Source of the DNA: JBBSDV01 sp038240335
Lineage (GTDB): Bacteria; Chloroflexota; Dehalococcoidia; DSTF01; JACRBR01
Direction: 5' to 3'
NCBI GenBank assembly: GCA_038240335.1
Contig: JBBSDV010000005.1
Span: forward strand, 1-36,866
Length of the DNA: 36,866 nucleotides
Shown here: positions 1-8,254 of the stretch, in pieces
Layout: every line of letters begins with the position of its first letter
Position numbering within the stretch: the stretch's first letter is position 1
Program-made: the position numbers and the translations under genes
Notes under the pieces: model-generated
Databases searched by the model: none
What the model saw: only the letters and a program-made list of their open reading frames with translations
What the model was told of the DNA's origin: nothing

Positions 1-16
1 AAGGGTCAGGCGAAAG

Positions 17-45
17 TTGCTCGCTGATCGGGCCAGTGTTACGAT
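17..45 (+). promoter_or_regulatory. Possible sigma70-type promoter
   Basis: TTGCTC at 17-22 and TACGAT at 40-45 are separated by 17 nt, a normal sigma70 spacing. It lies about 150 nt upstream of the first gene. Both boxes are only partial matches to consensus, so this is a weak call. Confidence 0.3.
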
Positions 46-198
46 CCGCGCGCGCCGCGAGCCGTTGGCTTACACAACAATGGGCCGCGGACGCGGATCT
101 TGCGGCAAGAGCAACGCATATTCCCCGCGAGCGGCTCGGACAACGGCAATGCAGGGCGCGACCCGGCATGGGCGCGCGCGCACCCAAGGAGATCCTCC

Positions 199-1629
199 AT
201 GCCTGAAGGCAGCTTCGAAGCACTCGACTATATGTTTCATCCGCGATCGATCGCCGTCGTCGGCGCGTCGACGCAGGACGGACCCGGCTCATTCGTCCAC
301 GCGATCAAGGAGATGTCCTTCACCGGCGACATCTACCCCGTGAACCCGAAAGCGGCAGAGATCCAGGGACTCAAGTGCTACCCGACGTTGTCGGACATCC
401 CCGGTCACGTCGACCACGTGATCTCATCCGTGCCGCTTCGGTTCGTCGAGCAGTTGGTCGAGGACTGCGGCGCGAAGGGTGTGAAGTCGCTGCATTTCTT
501 CACCGCCGGCTTTAGCGAGACCGGCGACGCTGATGCAGCAGCGCTCGAAGCCCGCGTTCTCGCCCGCGCCCATGCTCTCGGCATGCGCGTCATCGGGCCG
601 AACTGCATGGGCCTCTATTACCCCGCCGGTGGCCTGTCGTTCATGCCATTCCTGCCGACCGAGCCCGGACCCGTCGCCATGTTGTCCCAGAGCGGCGCCA
701 ACGCGGGGGAGTTCTGCCGCACGGCCGCCGTCCGCGGCCTCCGCTACAGCAAGGTAATTAGCTACGGCAACGGATCCGACATCCGCGAGTCCGAACTGCT
801 CGAGTACGTCGCCGAGGATCCCGAGACAGAAGTGATCGCCTGCTACATAGAGGGCATCCGCGACGGGGCGCATTTCATGCGCGCGCTCCGCAAGGCGGCC
901 GCCGCGAAGCCCGTCGCGATTCTCAAGGGCGGTCGCACGGAAGCCGGGACCCGCGCCGTCAACTCGCACACCGGTAGTCTCGCCGGCTCGCTCCAGATCT
1001 TCGACTCCGCCGTCCGCCAGGCAGGCGCCGTCCGTGTCGAGCGCATGGAGGAACTCGTCGACCAAACCGTCGCCTTTCGCTTCTTGAAGTCACTCACCGG
1101 GCCGCGTGCCGGAATCGTCGGCGGCGGGGGCGGCTACAGTGTCCTCGCCTCGGACGAAATCGGCGCCGCCGGACTCGAGATGCCCGCCCTCCCGCCCGAG
1201 ATCCAGCAGAAGCTGCACGACTTCACCCCGACCGCCGGTACGAGCGTACGCAATCCCGTGGACACGAGCGTCGGCTGGGGGCCCGACGGCCTCAAGCCGA
1301 TGCTCGACACCATTCGCATCGTCGCCGAGTCGCCGAATGTCGACTACATCCTCTATCACACCAGCTACTCGTGGGGCGCCATGCGCGCCGAAGGTCCGAG
1401 CATCGTCGAAGTGGCGACCGAGGCCGCCGAGAAACTCGGCGCGCTCTCCCGCGAAGCCGGTAAGCCGATCGTCTGCGTCGCTCGCATCCCCACGACCGAG
1501 ATGGGGATGGCCGGCACACTCGCCTTTCAGGAGACCGTCGCCGCGGCCGGCTTGCCGATCTTTAACAGCGTCCAGTCAGCCGCTCTCGCCGTGAAACGCC
1601 TCCTCGCCTGGCAGGCACAGCGCGCGTAA
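199..1629 (+). CDS. Acyl-CoA synthetase (ADP-forming) alpha-subunit-type protein
   Basis: Predicted 476-residue CoA-binding protein of the NDP-forming acyl-CoA synthetase/succinyl-CoA synthetase alpha superfamily. An N-terminal Rossmann CoA-binding domain starts near residue 13 (HPRSIAVVGAS), followed by the ligase part with GPNCMG (about 133) and SQSGANAG (about 163). The family's phosphorylated histidine matches His257 in SHTGSLAGS. Such enzymes convert acyl-CoA, ADP and phosphate to acid, CoA and ATP, or the reverse. The ATP-grasp beta part, often fused to give about 700 residues, is absent and not encoded nearby, so a partner must lie elsewhere or the function has diverged. The frame is open from 100, but ATG 199 is chosen because AAGGAG (186-191) precedes it by 7 nt and the family homology starts just after it. 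Substrate unknown. Confidence 0.85.
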   Translation: MPEGSFEALDYMFHPRSIAVVGASTQDGPGSFVHAIKEMSFTGDIYPVNPKAAEIQGLKCYPTLSDIPGHVDHVISSVPLRFVEQLVEDCGAKGVKSLHFFTAGFSETGDADAAALEARVLARAHALGMRVIGPNCMGLYYPAGGLSFMPFLPTEPGPVAMLSQSGANAGEFCRTAAVRGLRYSKVISYGNGSDIRESELLEYVAEDPETEVIACYIEGIRDGAHFMRALRKAAAAKPVAILKGGRTEAGTRAVNSHTGSLAGSLQIFDSAVRQAGAVRVERMEELVDQTVAFRFLKSLTGPRAGIVGGGGGYSVLASDEIGAAGLEMPALPPEIQQKLHDFTPTAGTSVRNPVDTSVGWGPDGLKPMLDTIRIVAESPNVDYILYHTSYSWGAMRAEGPSIVEVATEAAEKLGALSREAGKPIVCVARIPTTEMGMAGTLAFQETVAAAGLPIFNSVQSAALAVKRLLAWQAQRA

Positions 1630-1775
1630 CAGACCCGTCTGCGGCGATTCGAGGATGCTCGGCGCGCGAACGGCACGTGCGTCTCCGTTGGAGGCCCGCT
1701 TCCCGGCGCCGGCTCATTTCTTGTGAGTCTTCGCTTCCCATAGGGCCTCACTCAGATGGCCGGAAGCCGTACAGC

Positions 1776-1781
1776 TATACT
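1776..1781 (+). promoter_or_regulatory. Possible -10 box for the cohesin/dockerin gene
   Basis: TATACT lies 36 nt upstream of the ATG at 1818, leaving room for a short leader that includes the GAGGAA ribosome site at 1805-1810. No convincing -35 box is visible at 17 nt upstream. Confidence 0.3.
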
Positions 1782-1817
1782 TCAAACACGCATGGGGGAC
1801 TTGCGAGGAAATCAGCC

Positions 1818-2651
1818 ATGTTCCAGCTTCGCATTTCGTCCGCGTTCCGACGCCGGCTTGTTAGCTTCATCCCCGCTCTCGCAGCTGTCATGCTGCTGCC
1901 GCTATTCGCATTGCATCCTCAGTCCGTGCATGCGCAGCCGAGCGAAGGCAACGTTCCGTTCGCAACATTGAGCCTCTCGCCGCCGATCCAGAGCCAACCC
2001 CTCGGCGCCACCGTCGCGGTAGATGTCAACGTCGCGGATGTCACAGATCTTGCGGCGTACGATTTCACGCTCACGTTCGACAAGACCATACTCGCCTATG
2101 CCAGCGTTACCGACGCCGGGTTTCTGACGAGCACCGGCCGAACCGCCCTCTGCTCGTCGCCGCCGTCGATCGAGGTCGCCAACGACCAAGGCTCGGTCAA
2201 CTTCCACTGCAACACGTACGGTCTGATCAATAATGGCTTCGGCACGCACGGCCCGAGCGGCTCCGGCGTGTTGGCGCATGTGACGTTTACCGCGATCGCG
2301 TCCGGCGCGAGCGGCATCAACTTTTCCGGCGTGCGGAACGGGATCGGTGACCCGAACGTGTTCGGCTATACGGGGCTTGCGTCTGTCGAGTCGTGCGTCG
2401 TCGACTCGTGCTCCCCCATTTTCATCGGTGTAGCGGCGCAGGGCGCATCGGTGGTGGTGAAGGCCGCATGTCCATGGGACGTCACCGGCAACGGCGACGT
2501 CAACTCGATCGACCTGCTCGGCGTTGCGCTCCATTTCAACGCTCTCGAAGGTACCGGCCGTTACGACGCCAAGTACGACCTCAACCACAACGGTTGGATC
2601 AATTCCCTCGACATGCTCATCGTCGCCCGCCACTTCGGACCCTGCCCGTAA
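1818..2651 (+). CDS. Secreted protein with cohesin-like domain and C-terminal dockerin-like repeats
   Basis: Predicted 277-residue exported protein. Residues 1 to about 37 form a signal peptide with basic start, hydrophobic stretch and an AQ cleavage region. The middle (about 45-205) has the beta-rich pattern of a cohesin/carbohydrate-binding-like fold, including a typical AAYDFTLTFD strand. The last 60 residues hold two dockerin-like calcium-binding repeats, DVTGNGDVNSID and DLNHNGWINSLD, each followed by a hydrophobic helix ending in HF. Dockerins bind cohesins and assemble extracellular proteins; a cohesin and dockerin in one chain suggests self-association or a scaffold. ATG 1818 has GAGGAA (1805-1810) 7 nt upstream; the earlier in-frame ATG at 1677 lacks a signal peptide directly after it. 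No glycoside hydrolase is seen, so this is not evidence for a cellulosome. Confidence 0.8.
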   Translation: MFQLRISSAFRRRLVSFIPALAAVMLLPLFALHPQSVHAQPSEGNVPFATLSLSPPIQSQPLGATVAVDVNVADVTDLAAYDFTLTFDKTILAYASVTDAGFLTSTGRTALCSSPPSIEVANDQGSVNFHCNTYGLINNGFGTHGPSGSGVLAHVTFTAIASGASGINFSGVRNGIGDPNVFGYTGLASVESCVVDSCSPIFIGVAAQGASVVVKAACPWDVTGNGDVNSIDLLGVALHFNALEGTGRYDAKYDLNHNGWINSLDMLIVARHFGPCP

Positions 2652-2680
2652 GCTCCACGGAATGACTCGATCGCGCAGCG

Positions 2681-2710
2681 TTGGCGCTTCGCGGGGAGCG
2701 GCGGTAGCGT
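2681..2710 (+). promoter_or_regulatory. Possible promoter of the nitroreductase gene
   Basis: TTGGCG (2681-2686) and TAGCGT (2705-2710) are 18 nt apart and lie about 44 nt before ATG 2754, giving a short leader with a strong AGGAGG ribosome site. Matches to consensus are partial. Confidence 0.3.
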
Positions 2711-2753
2711 GTCGGCGGATCGGCAGTCGCGCCACCGTCAATTAGGAGGCAGC

Positions 2754-3404
2754 ATGGACTTTTTCGAAGTAGCGAACACGCAGCGCGCGATGCGCCGGCT
2801 CGAGACGGACCCCGTCCCCGAGGAGCAGATTTGGCAGGTGCTCGAAACCGCGATCATGGCGCCGAGCGGAGGCAACGTGCAGCCGTGGAACTTCCTCGTC
2901 ATTCGCGATGACGACAAGAAGCGCAAGATCGGCGAGTGGTATCTCGAAGCATGGAACCAGGCCTACGGACCCGCCCGCCCTTTGATGCTCGCCGATCCCG
3001 ATAGGGCCCGAACATACAGATCCGCTGACCACCTCGCCAATCATCTCGCCGAATGCCCGGTGCTGATCATGGCGATGATCCGCCGCGGCACCCTCGGCGA
3101 GCCCGGTGTCACGCTGGGCGCATCGATCTATCCCGCCGTCCAGAACCTGATGCTCGCGGCGCGCGCTCTCGGCTTAGGCACGACGCTGACGACGCTGCAC
3201 AAGTTCCACGAGAAGGACGTCCACGCGCTTCTTGGCATTCCCGACGACATCGAGACGATGGCGCTGATCCCGCTCGGCAAGCCGAAAGGCAAGTTCGGCA
3301 AGCCGAGCCGCATCCCCGTCGACAAGGTGGTGTACTGGGACACCTTCGGCGAGACCCGCGAGCGTTCCGGACTGGAGCGGATCGATGTTCTGCCCCTGAC
3401 GTGA
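2754..3404 (+). CDS. Nitroreductase family protein
   Basis: Predicted 216-residue FMN-dependent oxidoreductase of the nitroreductase family. The N-terminus shows the family pattern RAMRRL, a variable linker, then APSGGNVQPW (about residues 39-48), which contributes to FMN binding. The region near residues 120-165 (ASIYPAVQNLMLAARALGLGTTLTT) and the C-terminal GKPKGKFGKPSR also fit. Members use NAD(P)H to reduce nitro compounds, quinones or flavins, or act in dehalogenation and cofactor chemistry; the substrate cannot be read from sequence. ATG 2754 is chosen over 2709 because AGGAGG (2744-2749) sits 4 nt upstream and the family start follows directly. The regulator gene begins 19 nt downstream on the same strand, suggesting co-transcription. 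Confidence 0.88.
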   Translation: MDFFEVANTQRAMRRLETDPVPEEQIWQVLETAIMAPSGGNVQPWNFLVIRDDDKKRKIGEWYLEAWNQAYGPARPLMLADPDRARTYRSADHLANHLAECPVLIMAMIRRGTLGEPGVTLGASIYPAVQNLMLAARALGLGTTLTTLHKFHEKDVHALLGIPDDIETMALIPLGKPKGKFGKPSRIPVDKVVYWDTFGETRERSGLERIDVLPLT

Positions 3405-3423
3405 GCCGGCTGGAGACAGTTCG

Positions 3424-4041
3424 ATGCAATCGACGCGCCAAGATATCCTCAATCTCCTCCGGCGTGGTGAGCTCAGCATCAAGGAACTCGCCGCCGAGGT
3501 GGCACTCACGCCCACGGGCATCCGCCAGCACGTCGCCATCCTCGAGCGCGACGGGCTGATCGAAGCGCGCGAGGCGCGCGGCCGCGTCGGCCGTCCGGCG
3601 CTGATGTATCGTCTGACAGCGCAGGGCGATGCGATATATCCGAAAAAATACGACGAGCTCGCGACCGCCTTGATCGAGGAGGCGCGCAAGCTCCTCGGCC
3701 CGGACGCCCTGCAACAACTGATGAAGAATGTGGCAGCGCGCTTCGCCGAACCATATGCCCCGCGGTTAGAAGGCAAAGCTCGTGCCGAACGCTTCGCCGA
3801 GACCGCCCGCATCATCGAGGATCGCGGCAACGTCACCGAAGCGCGCTGGTCCGGCGATGACTACCTCATCGAGAAACACACCTGTCCGTTTTGGGAGGTC
3901 GCGACGAGGAAAAGTGCTGTCTGCGCGCTCGACGTCGAGTTCGTCCGGCGTCTCGCCGGCGCCGACGCGCGCCTCAGCACGAGTCTGCTTCGTGGCGACA
4001 GCTGCTGTACGTTCCGCATTCGGGGCAATGCGAGCGGCTAG
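3424..4041 (+). CDS. SufR-like helix-turn-helix regulator with C-terminal cysteine cluster
   Basis: Predicted 205-residue transcriptional regulator. Residues 1-65 are a winged helix (LSIKELAAEVALTPTGIRQHVAILERDGLI, then a wing with GRVGRPA). The C-terminal part carries C154 in TCPF, C167 in VCALD with twelve residues between them, and C194-C195 near the end. This resembles SufR-type regulators (COG2345), in which cysteines bind an Fe-S cluster that controls DNA binding; the cysteine where SufR has its third ligand appears to be replaced, so the cluster may differ. No suf genes are in the window. The gene follows the nitroreductase by 19 nt with GGAG (3412-3415) before its ATG, so it may regulate that gene. 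It ends 34 nt before the convergent menA. Confidence 0.75.
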   Translation: MQSTRQDILNLLRRGELSIKELAAEVALTPTGIRQHVAILERDGLIEAREARGRVGRPALMYRLTAQGDAIYPKKYDELATALIEEARKLLGPDALQQLMKNVAARFAEPYAPRLEGKARAERFAETARIIEDRGNVTEARWSGDDYLIEKHTCPFWEVATRKSAVCALDVEFVRRLAGADARLSTSLLRGDSCCTFRIRGNASG

Positions 4042-4075
4042 AAGCACTCATGGTCGTGGCCGCACGCCTCTTCGC

Positions 4076-4972
4076 CTAGCTCACTCCCGTCCACACGGCG
4101 ACGGCGAAGCCGAGGGCCAGCAGTGCACCAAATATCATGTGCAATCCCGCCGTTTGAGCGAGAACCAGGTTGAGCCCGCGTGCCGATGTCTGCCGGGCTT
4201 CAAGCCGCACGACGCGCAACGCGAGCGGCAACGTCAGCAGCGTCAGCAAGACCGTCCACGGCGCAGCATCGGCGATAATCATCGCGATCACGATGCCGTA
4301 CCCGCCGAGCATCAGGCCAACGTACTCGTAATCCGCGAGCGGTCGCCCCGCCAACGCAGCCAAGGTCCACTTGCCGTTCTTCCGATCGTTCTCGATGTCC
4401 CGCACGTTGTTGGCGTGCAGGATCGCCGCCACGAGGAGCCCGATCGGCAGCGAGGCGACGAACGGCTGCCACGACCACTCCTCCGTCTGCACGAAGTAGG
4501 AGCCGAGCACAATGACAGGTCCCATGAAGATGAAGACGACTGCTTCGCCAAGACCGCGGTACGCGAGCGAGAACGGCGATGCCGTGTAGAAATAGCCGAC
4601 AAGCATACTCGCGACACCGAGCGCGAGCACGGGCCAGCCGACTTGGACGGTGATCGCGATCCCGATCGCGGCGCCGACGGCAAACGCGACGATGCCTCCG
4701 ATCAGCACCGAGCGCGCCGAGAGCAGCCCGCGTTGGATTACGCCGCTCTGGCCGAGCGACTCCTCGTTGTCCGTACCCTTCACGTGGTCAAAGTAGTCAT
4801 TCACCAGGTTCGTACCCGCCTGGATAGCCACGGAACCGAGGAGCGCGAGCACGAACAGCAGGGGGTGGAACTCGTCCGCCGCCGCGATCGCCGTGCCGAC
4901 CAGCACGGGCACGATGCACGCCGTGAACGACACAGGACGAACGGCTATTAGCCAGACACGGGCTTGTTGCAT
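4076..4972 (-). CDS. menA: 1,4-dihydroxy-2-naphthoate prenyltransferase (UbiA family)
   Basis: Predicted 298-residue integral membrane prenyltransferase. It would attach a polyprenyl chain to 1,4-dihydroxy-2-naphthoate, giving demethylmenaquinone. The two Asp-rich Mg-diphosphate motifs of UbiA enzymes are present: NDYFDHVKGTD (residues 58-68) and NNVRDIENDRKNGK (about 188-201). About eight or nine hydrophobic segments fill the rest, the usual architecture and length for MenA. The sequence FYTASPF (about 128-134) and the NNVRD form are closer to MenA than to UbiA or chlorophyll synthase. ATG 4972 has GAGG nearby and a very well placed promoter whose -10 box ends 8 nt upstream, so the mRNA may be almost leaderless. 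No other men genes are in the window. Confidence 0.88.
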   Translation of the reverse strand: MQQARVWLIAVRPVSFTACIVPVLVGTAIAAADEFHPLLFVLALLGSVAIQAGTNLVNDYFDHVKGTDNEESLGQSGVIQRGLLSARSVLIGGIVAFAVGAAIGIAITVQVGWPVLALGVASMLVGYFYTASPFSLAYRGLGEAVVFIFMGPVIVLGSYFVQTEEWSWQPFVASLPIGLLVAAILHANNVRDIENDRKNGKWTLAALAGRPLADYEYVGLMLGGYGIVIAMIIADAAPWTVLLTLLTLPLALRVVRLEARQTSARGLNLVLAQTAGLHMIFGALLALGFAVAVWTGVS

Positions 4973-5409
4973 CGTGCCTCATCCTAAGATCGATGCATGT
5001 TCCGGGCAACGGTCGGCGATGCGCTCGGTGGATATGGATGCGACCAAGTTCAGTCCGATCGGTCGCTAAGCATTGCTCGTGCATCGCGCTCCGCGTATGC
5101 CGAGTTCGCCTCGCGCGCACGGGACCAAGATGCAAGACATAAGTTTCGCTGAGCCTCGTATGGTCGACGAGATGCAACATGTTCTAGCGGCGACTGGCCT
5201 ATACCTCCTCGATCGGCACGCGTATACTACCCCCGTCGCGAACTTCGCGCCGACGGTCACACCTCATCTCCCACGAGTTCGCAACAACGTGCTCATGACG
5301 CGTGGGTGCAGCATGTTGCGTCGGATGGGACGCTGAGCGCCGGATGGAGCCGGGGGCATCGTACGATTTCGAGCGCGCGCCGCGAGGCGCGTGACGTCCA
5401 GGGAGGGAC
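4973..5409. other. 437-nt intergenic region between divergent genes
   Basis: Apart from the menA promoter at 4981-5009, I see no gene or RNA. A TATACT at 5223-5228 could be a -10 box for the downstream gene, but there is no -35 box and it would leave a leader of about 175 nt. Short open frames here have no family pattern or ribosome site. Confidence 0.5.
4981..5009 (-). promoter_or_regulatory. Promoter of menA with near-leaderless geometry
   Basis: Read on the minus strand, TTGCCC (5009-5004), a 17-nt spacer and TAGGAT (4986-4981) form a good sigma70-type promoter. Only 8 nt separate the -10 box from the ATG at 4972, so transcription should start at or within a few bases of the start codon. 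The same TTGCCC-N17 arrangement precedes the methylmalonyl-CoA mutase gene. Confidence 0.55.
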
Positions 5410-7509
5410 ATGGCGGTTCGCACGTGGGTGGGACGATTTTGCGTGGCCGATGGCCGCGTCGAGGAGGAGGGGCCGTGGCTCGGCTCGCTCATCCGTCAAC
5501 GTCCCGACGAGGAAGCTGACGAACTCTACGTCCTCGTTGAGCCGGCATCTCCGGGGAGCCGCGATTTCACGTCGCAGCTCGTCGATGTCATCGCTCAGCT
5601 CTACAGCAAAGACCCGCTCTCGCTGACCGGCGCCCTCACGCGCGCCTTGCGTGCTGGTCACGAGCACCTGCGCGAATGGAATCGCCGCAGCCTCCCCGAA
5701 CATCAAGTGGGCGCCGGAGCGACATGCCTCGCCCTGCGCGGCGCCAACGCATATCTCGCCCAGGTCGGGCCAAGCGTGGCGTATGTCCGAAGCGCGAATG
5801 GCGACGTCCGCCGCATCGAGCCCGTCGCGCCCGACCACGAGCACGCGCTTGGGATCGTGGATGAGTTCGACCCGCAGCTCACGCGCATCAAGCTTGCACC
5901 GGGCGACCTCGTGCTCGTCGCGTCGTGCATGCTCGAGGACGTCGTGCCGCGCGAGCACGTCGAACGCGTGCTGTCGCTGGGCGACGAGGCGCTGCCGGAG
6001 TTTTACCGCCTCTGCCGAAACTGTCCTGACTTCGCACTCGTCGTCCTCTCTTGCTTCGAAGAGGAAGTCGAATCGCCGCCGGAATTCCTCACACGCAATG
6101 GCAGTGCCACGACGGAAGCTCAGCCTGCTGTCGTCGTTGAGAGCGAGCCGGAACCGGCACTGCAAGGCGCATCAGCCGACATCCGCTTCGCCGGTTCATC
6201 GTCCGGTGGCACTGCCTCGATCGCGGCCACCTTCGACCAGTTTGAACTGCCGCAGCGGAGCGTGCGGGATCAGGTGCGAGAGATCACGGCATCGACGGCG
6301 CCATCGCGCGCTGCCCGCGTGCGCCTGCGCGGCGATGCATCCACGCCCAGCTACAAACGGAGCACAGGCGCGTTCCAGGTGCCGCAGCTTCGCATCCCCA
6401 AGCTCGCGATCTTCGCCGTACTCGCTCTTCTCGCCGTGGGCGCCATCGCCTATTGGCAGTTGCCGGGATCTGTGAAGGAAAGCCGGGAAGCGAAATTCAC
6501 CACGCTCGTCGCCGGCGCGCGCGAGGCCAACGCCCGCGCGCAGGCGACGAATGACGCCGCCACGAAGCGCCAGTTGCTGGGTGATGCGCACACAAAGCTC
6601 GCCGACGCCGCCAAGATCCACAGCGATGACGCCGGCGTTGTCTCGCTCCAGGCCGATGTCACCTCCGCACTCGGCGTGCTGAACGCAGTATTCGAGATTA
6701 AGGACTTCACCGCCGTCGCCGATCTCGCGCAGCAGGTCACAGGCACGCTGTCGGTGAGCCGCGCCGTCGTCGGGGGTGATCACGCGTACTTCCTCGATGC
6801 GAAGGGCAAGCGCGTCTTGCGCGTGCCGCTGTCGGGAAGCGCGGCTTCCGAGACGATCCTGACGGACGGCGATCTCGCCGGCTTCATGACCGCGTCGCGT
6901 CCCGTGCAGATCACGTGGTCCGAACAAACGCAGAGCTTGATCATCATTGACGACAAGCGGCAGGCCTTCGCGTACTCTGCGGGCAAAGGCACGCTCCCCC
7001 TCTCGCTACGCGCGCCCGAAGGCATCGGCTCCTTCGACGGGGTCACCGCGTCCGGCGGAAATCTCTACGTCCTCGACGTCAAAGGCAACCAGGTGTGGCG
7101 TTACTTGCCGGGTCAGGGTGGCTTCGACAGCGAGCGGACCGCTCTGCTTGACGGCGCCGACCTGCACGACGCGACCGAGGTTGCCGTGGGGCAGGATGTG
7201 TACGTTCTCGACGCCAAGCAGGGCATCCGCCGTTTCGTCGGCAAAACCGAAGCGGCGTTTCCCCTTGGCGGCATCGACATGCCGCTCGCCTCACCCGCCG
7301 CGATCTCCGTGCTCCCCGGCTCAAATCGCATCGTCGTCGCCGACCGCGGCAACAAGCGAGTCGTCATCGCGAGCGCCGACGGCACGTTCCTACGACAGAT
7401 CGTCAGCGCGTCCTTCACCGACCTCCGCGCTGTCGCCGTCGACGAAGGCGCGCGCATTATCTACGCCCTCAACGGCGACACACTCCTCAAAGCCACCTTC
7501 CCGCCGTAG
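5410..7509 (+). CDS. PP2C-like domain, transmembrane helix and C-terminal beta-propeller protein
   Basis: Predicted 699-residue membrane protein in three parts. Residues 1 to about 225 resemble a PP2C-type phosphatase fold, with VGAGATCLALRG (about 100-111), a following strand and SCFEEEV near the end. The usual metal-binding Asp of the GDGxGG type is not visible, so it may be a pseudophosphatase. A low-complexity linker follows, then one transmembrane helix at about 332-351. The outer part begins with an Ala-rich helical segment, and residues from about 440 hold repeated blades such as NLYVLDVKGNQVWRY, DVYVLDAKQGIRRF and NRIVVADRGNKRVV, typical of NHL/YncE-like propellers. The architecture suggests a transmembrane sensor or scaffold. 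GGAGG lies just before the ATG with unusually short spacing (about 3 nt). No kinase is adjacent. Function unknown. Confidence 0.75.
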   Translation: MAVRTWVGRFCVADGRVEEEGPWLGSLIRQRPDEEADELYVLVEPASPGSRDFTSQLVDVIAQLYSKDPLSLTGALTRALRAGHEHLREWNRRSLPEHQVGAGATCLALRGANAYLAQVGPSVAYVRSANGDVRRIEPVAPDHEHALGIVDEFDPQLTRIKLAPGDLVLVASCMLEDVVPREHVERVLSLGDEALPEFYRLCRNCPDFALVVLSCFEEEVESPPEFLTRNGSATTEAQPAVVVESEPEPALQGASADIRFAGSSSGGTASIAATFDQFELPQRSVRDQVREITASTAPSRAARVRLRGDASTPSYKRSTGAFQVPQLRIPKLAIFAVLALLAVGAIAYWQLPGSVKESREAKFTTLVAGAREANARAQATNDAATKRQLLGDAHTKLADAAKIHSDDAGVVSLQADVTSALGVLNAVFEIKDFTAVADLAQQVTGTLSVSRAVVGGDHAYFLDAKGKRVLRVPLSGSAASETILTDGDLAGFMTASRPVQITWSEQTQSLIIIDDKRQAFAYSAGKGTLPLSLRAPEGIGSFDGVTASGGNLYVLDVKGNQVWRYLPGQGGFDSERTALLDGADLHDATEVAVGQDVYVLDAKQGIRRFVGKTEAAFPLGGIDMPLASPAAISVLPGSNRIVVADRGNKRVVIASADGTFLRQIVSASFTDLRAVAVDEGARIIYALNGDTLLKATFPP

Positions 7510-7646
7510 GATCCGGAATGCCGAGGTCCGGTGTGAGTGATGAACACACGCCTGCCGCCGCTTTGCGCCGCCCTCGACCTCGCCGCACACTTCGTGATGA
7601 TGGTCGTCGTCGCACCTACGAGATAGCTGGAGCGCACGAGGATGCC

Positions 7647-8207
7647 ATGAACCTCTTCCACCGCTGGTACTGCAACTCTGGGGGCTGGGCGAAGAAGCTG
7701 CAGGGCGAGTACATGCCCGGCGTCCTGCAGGGCATTGAGCTTGGCGACGACGTCCTCGAGATCGGCCCAGGCCCGGGCATGAGTACCGACTGGCTGCGCG
7801 AGCGAGCAGCGCATGTCACGTCGATTGAGATTGACCACAAGCTCGCGCAGAGTCTCGAGCACCGCATGGCCGGCACGAACGTCACGGTCGTCGAGGGCGA
7901 CGCCACCGCGATGCCGCTACCCGATGCGTCGTTTAGCGCGGTGCTCTCGTTCACGATGCTGCATCATGTTCCGGCGCGCCTCCAGGATCGGTTGCTCGCC
8001 GAGGCGCAGCGAGTGCTCGCGCCCGGCGGAACGTTCGCCGGCATGGACAGCACGCCGAACCTGAAGTGGAACATCTACCACCTCTTCGACGACCGCAACC
8101 CCGTCGATCCGAACACCTTCGCATCGCGGCTCGAGGCCGCCGGTTTTGCCGAACCACGCGTCCGCATCACCGCCAGCGGTTTCTCCTGGCGTGCCCGCAA
8201 GGGGTAG
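7647..8207 (+). CDS. Class I SAM-dependent methyltransferase
   Basis: Predicted 186-residue methyltransferase of the Methyltransf_11/UbiE-like type. Motif I is VLEIGPGPGMSTDWL (residues 36-50), the acidic residue after strand 2 is in IEIDHK (about 60-65), and EGDATAMPLPDASF with LSFTMLHHV (about 83-107) gives motifs II and III. It transfers a methyl group from S-adenosylmethionine; the acceptor is unknown. The frame is open from 7518, but that added segment is Arg-rich and unlike a folded N-terminus, while ATG 7647 has GAGG (7638-7641) upstream and begins the family pattern. It is convergent with ilvD, 47 nt away. Being downstream of menA and the propeller gene gives no clear pathway link; it is not recognisably MenG. 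Confidence 0.82.
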   Translation: MNLFHRWYCNSGGWAKKLQGEYMPGVLQGIELGDDVLEIGPGPGMSTDWLRERAAHVTSIEIDHKLAQSLEHRMAGTNVTVVEGDATAMPLPDASFSAVLSFTMLHHVPARLQDRLLAEAQRVLAPGGTFAGMDSTPNLKWNIYHLFDDRNPVDPNTFASRLEAAGFAEPRVRITASGFSWRARKG

Positions 8208-8254
8208 TGAGATGATCGACCTGCGAATCCTCGTGGAGACGCGGACAACGACAC

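Noticed and set aside
3782..4951. A 389-codon open frame on the plus strand
   Set aside because: Overlaps the SufR-like gene and is antisense to menA; Arg/His-rich shadow text.
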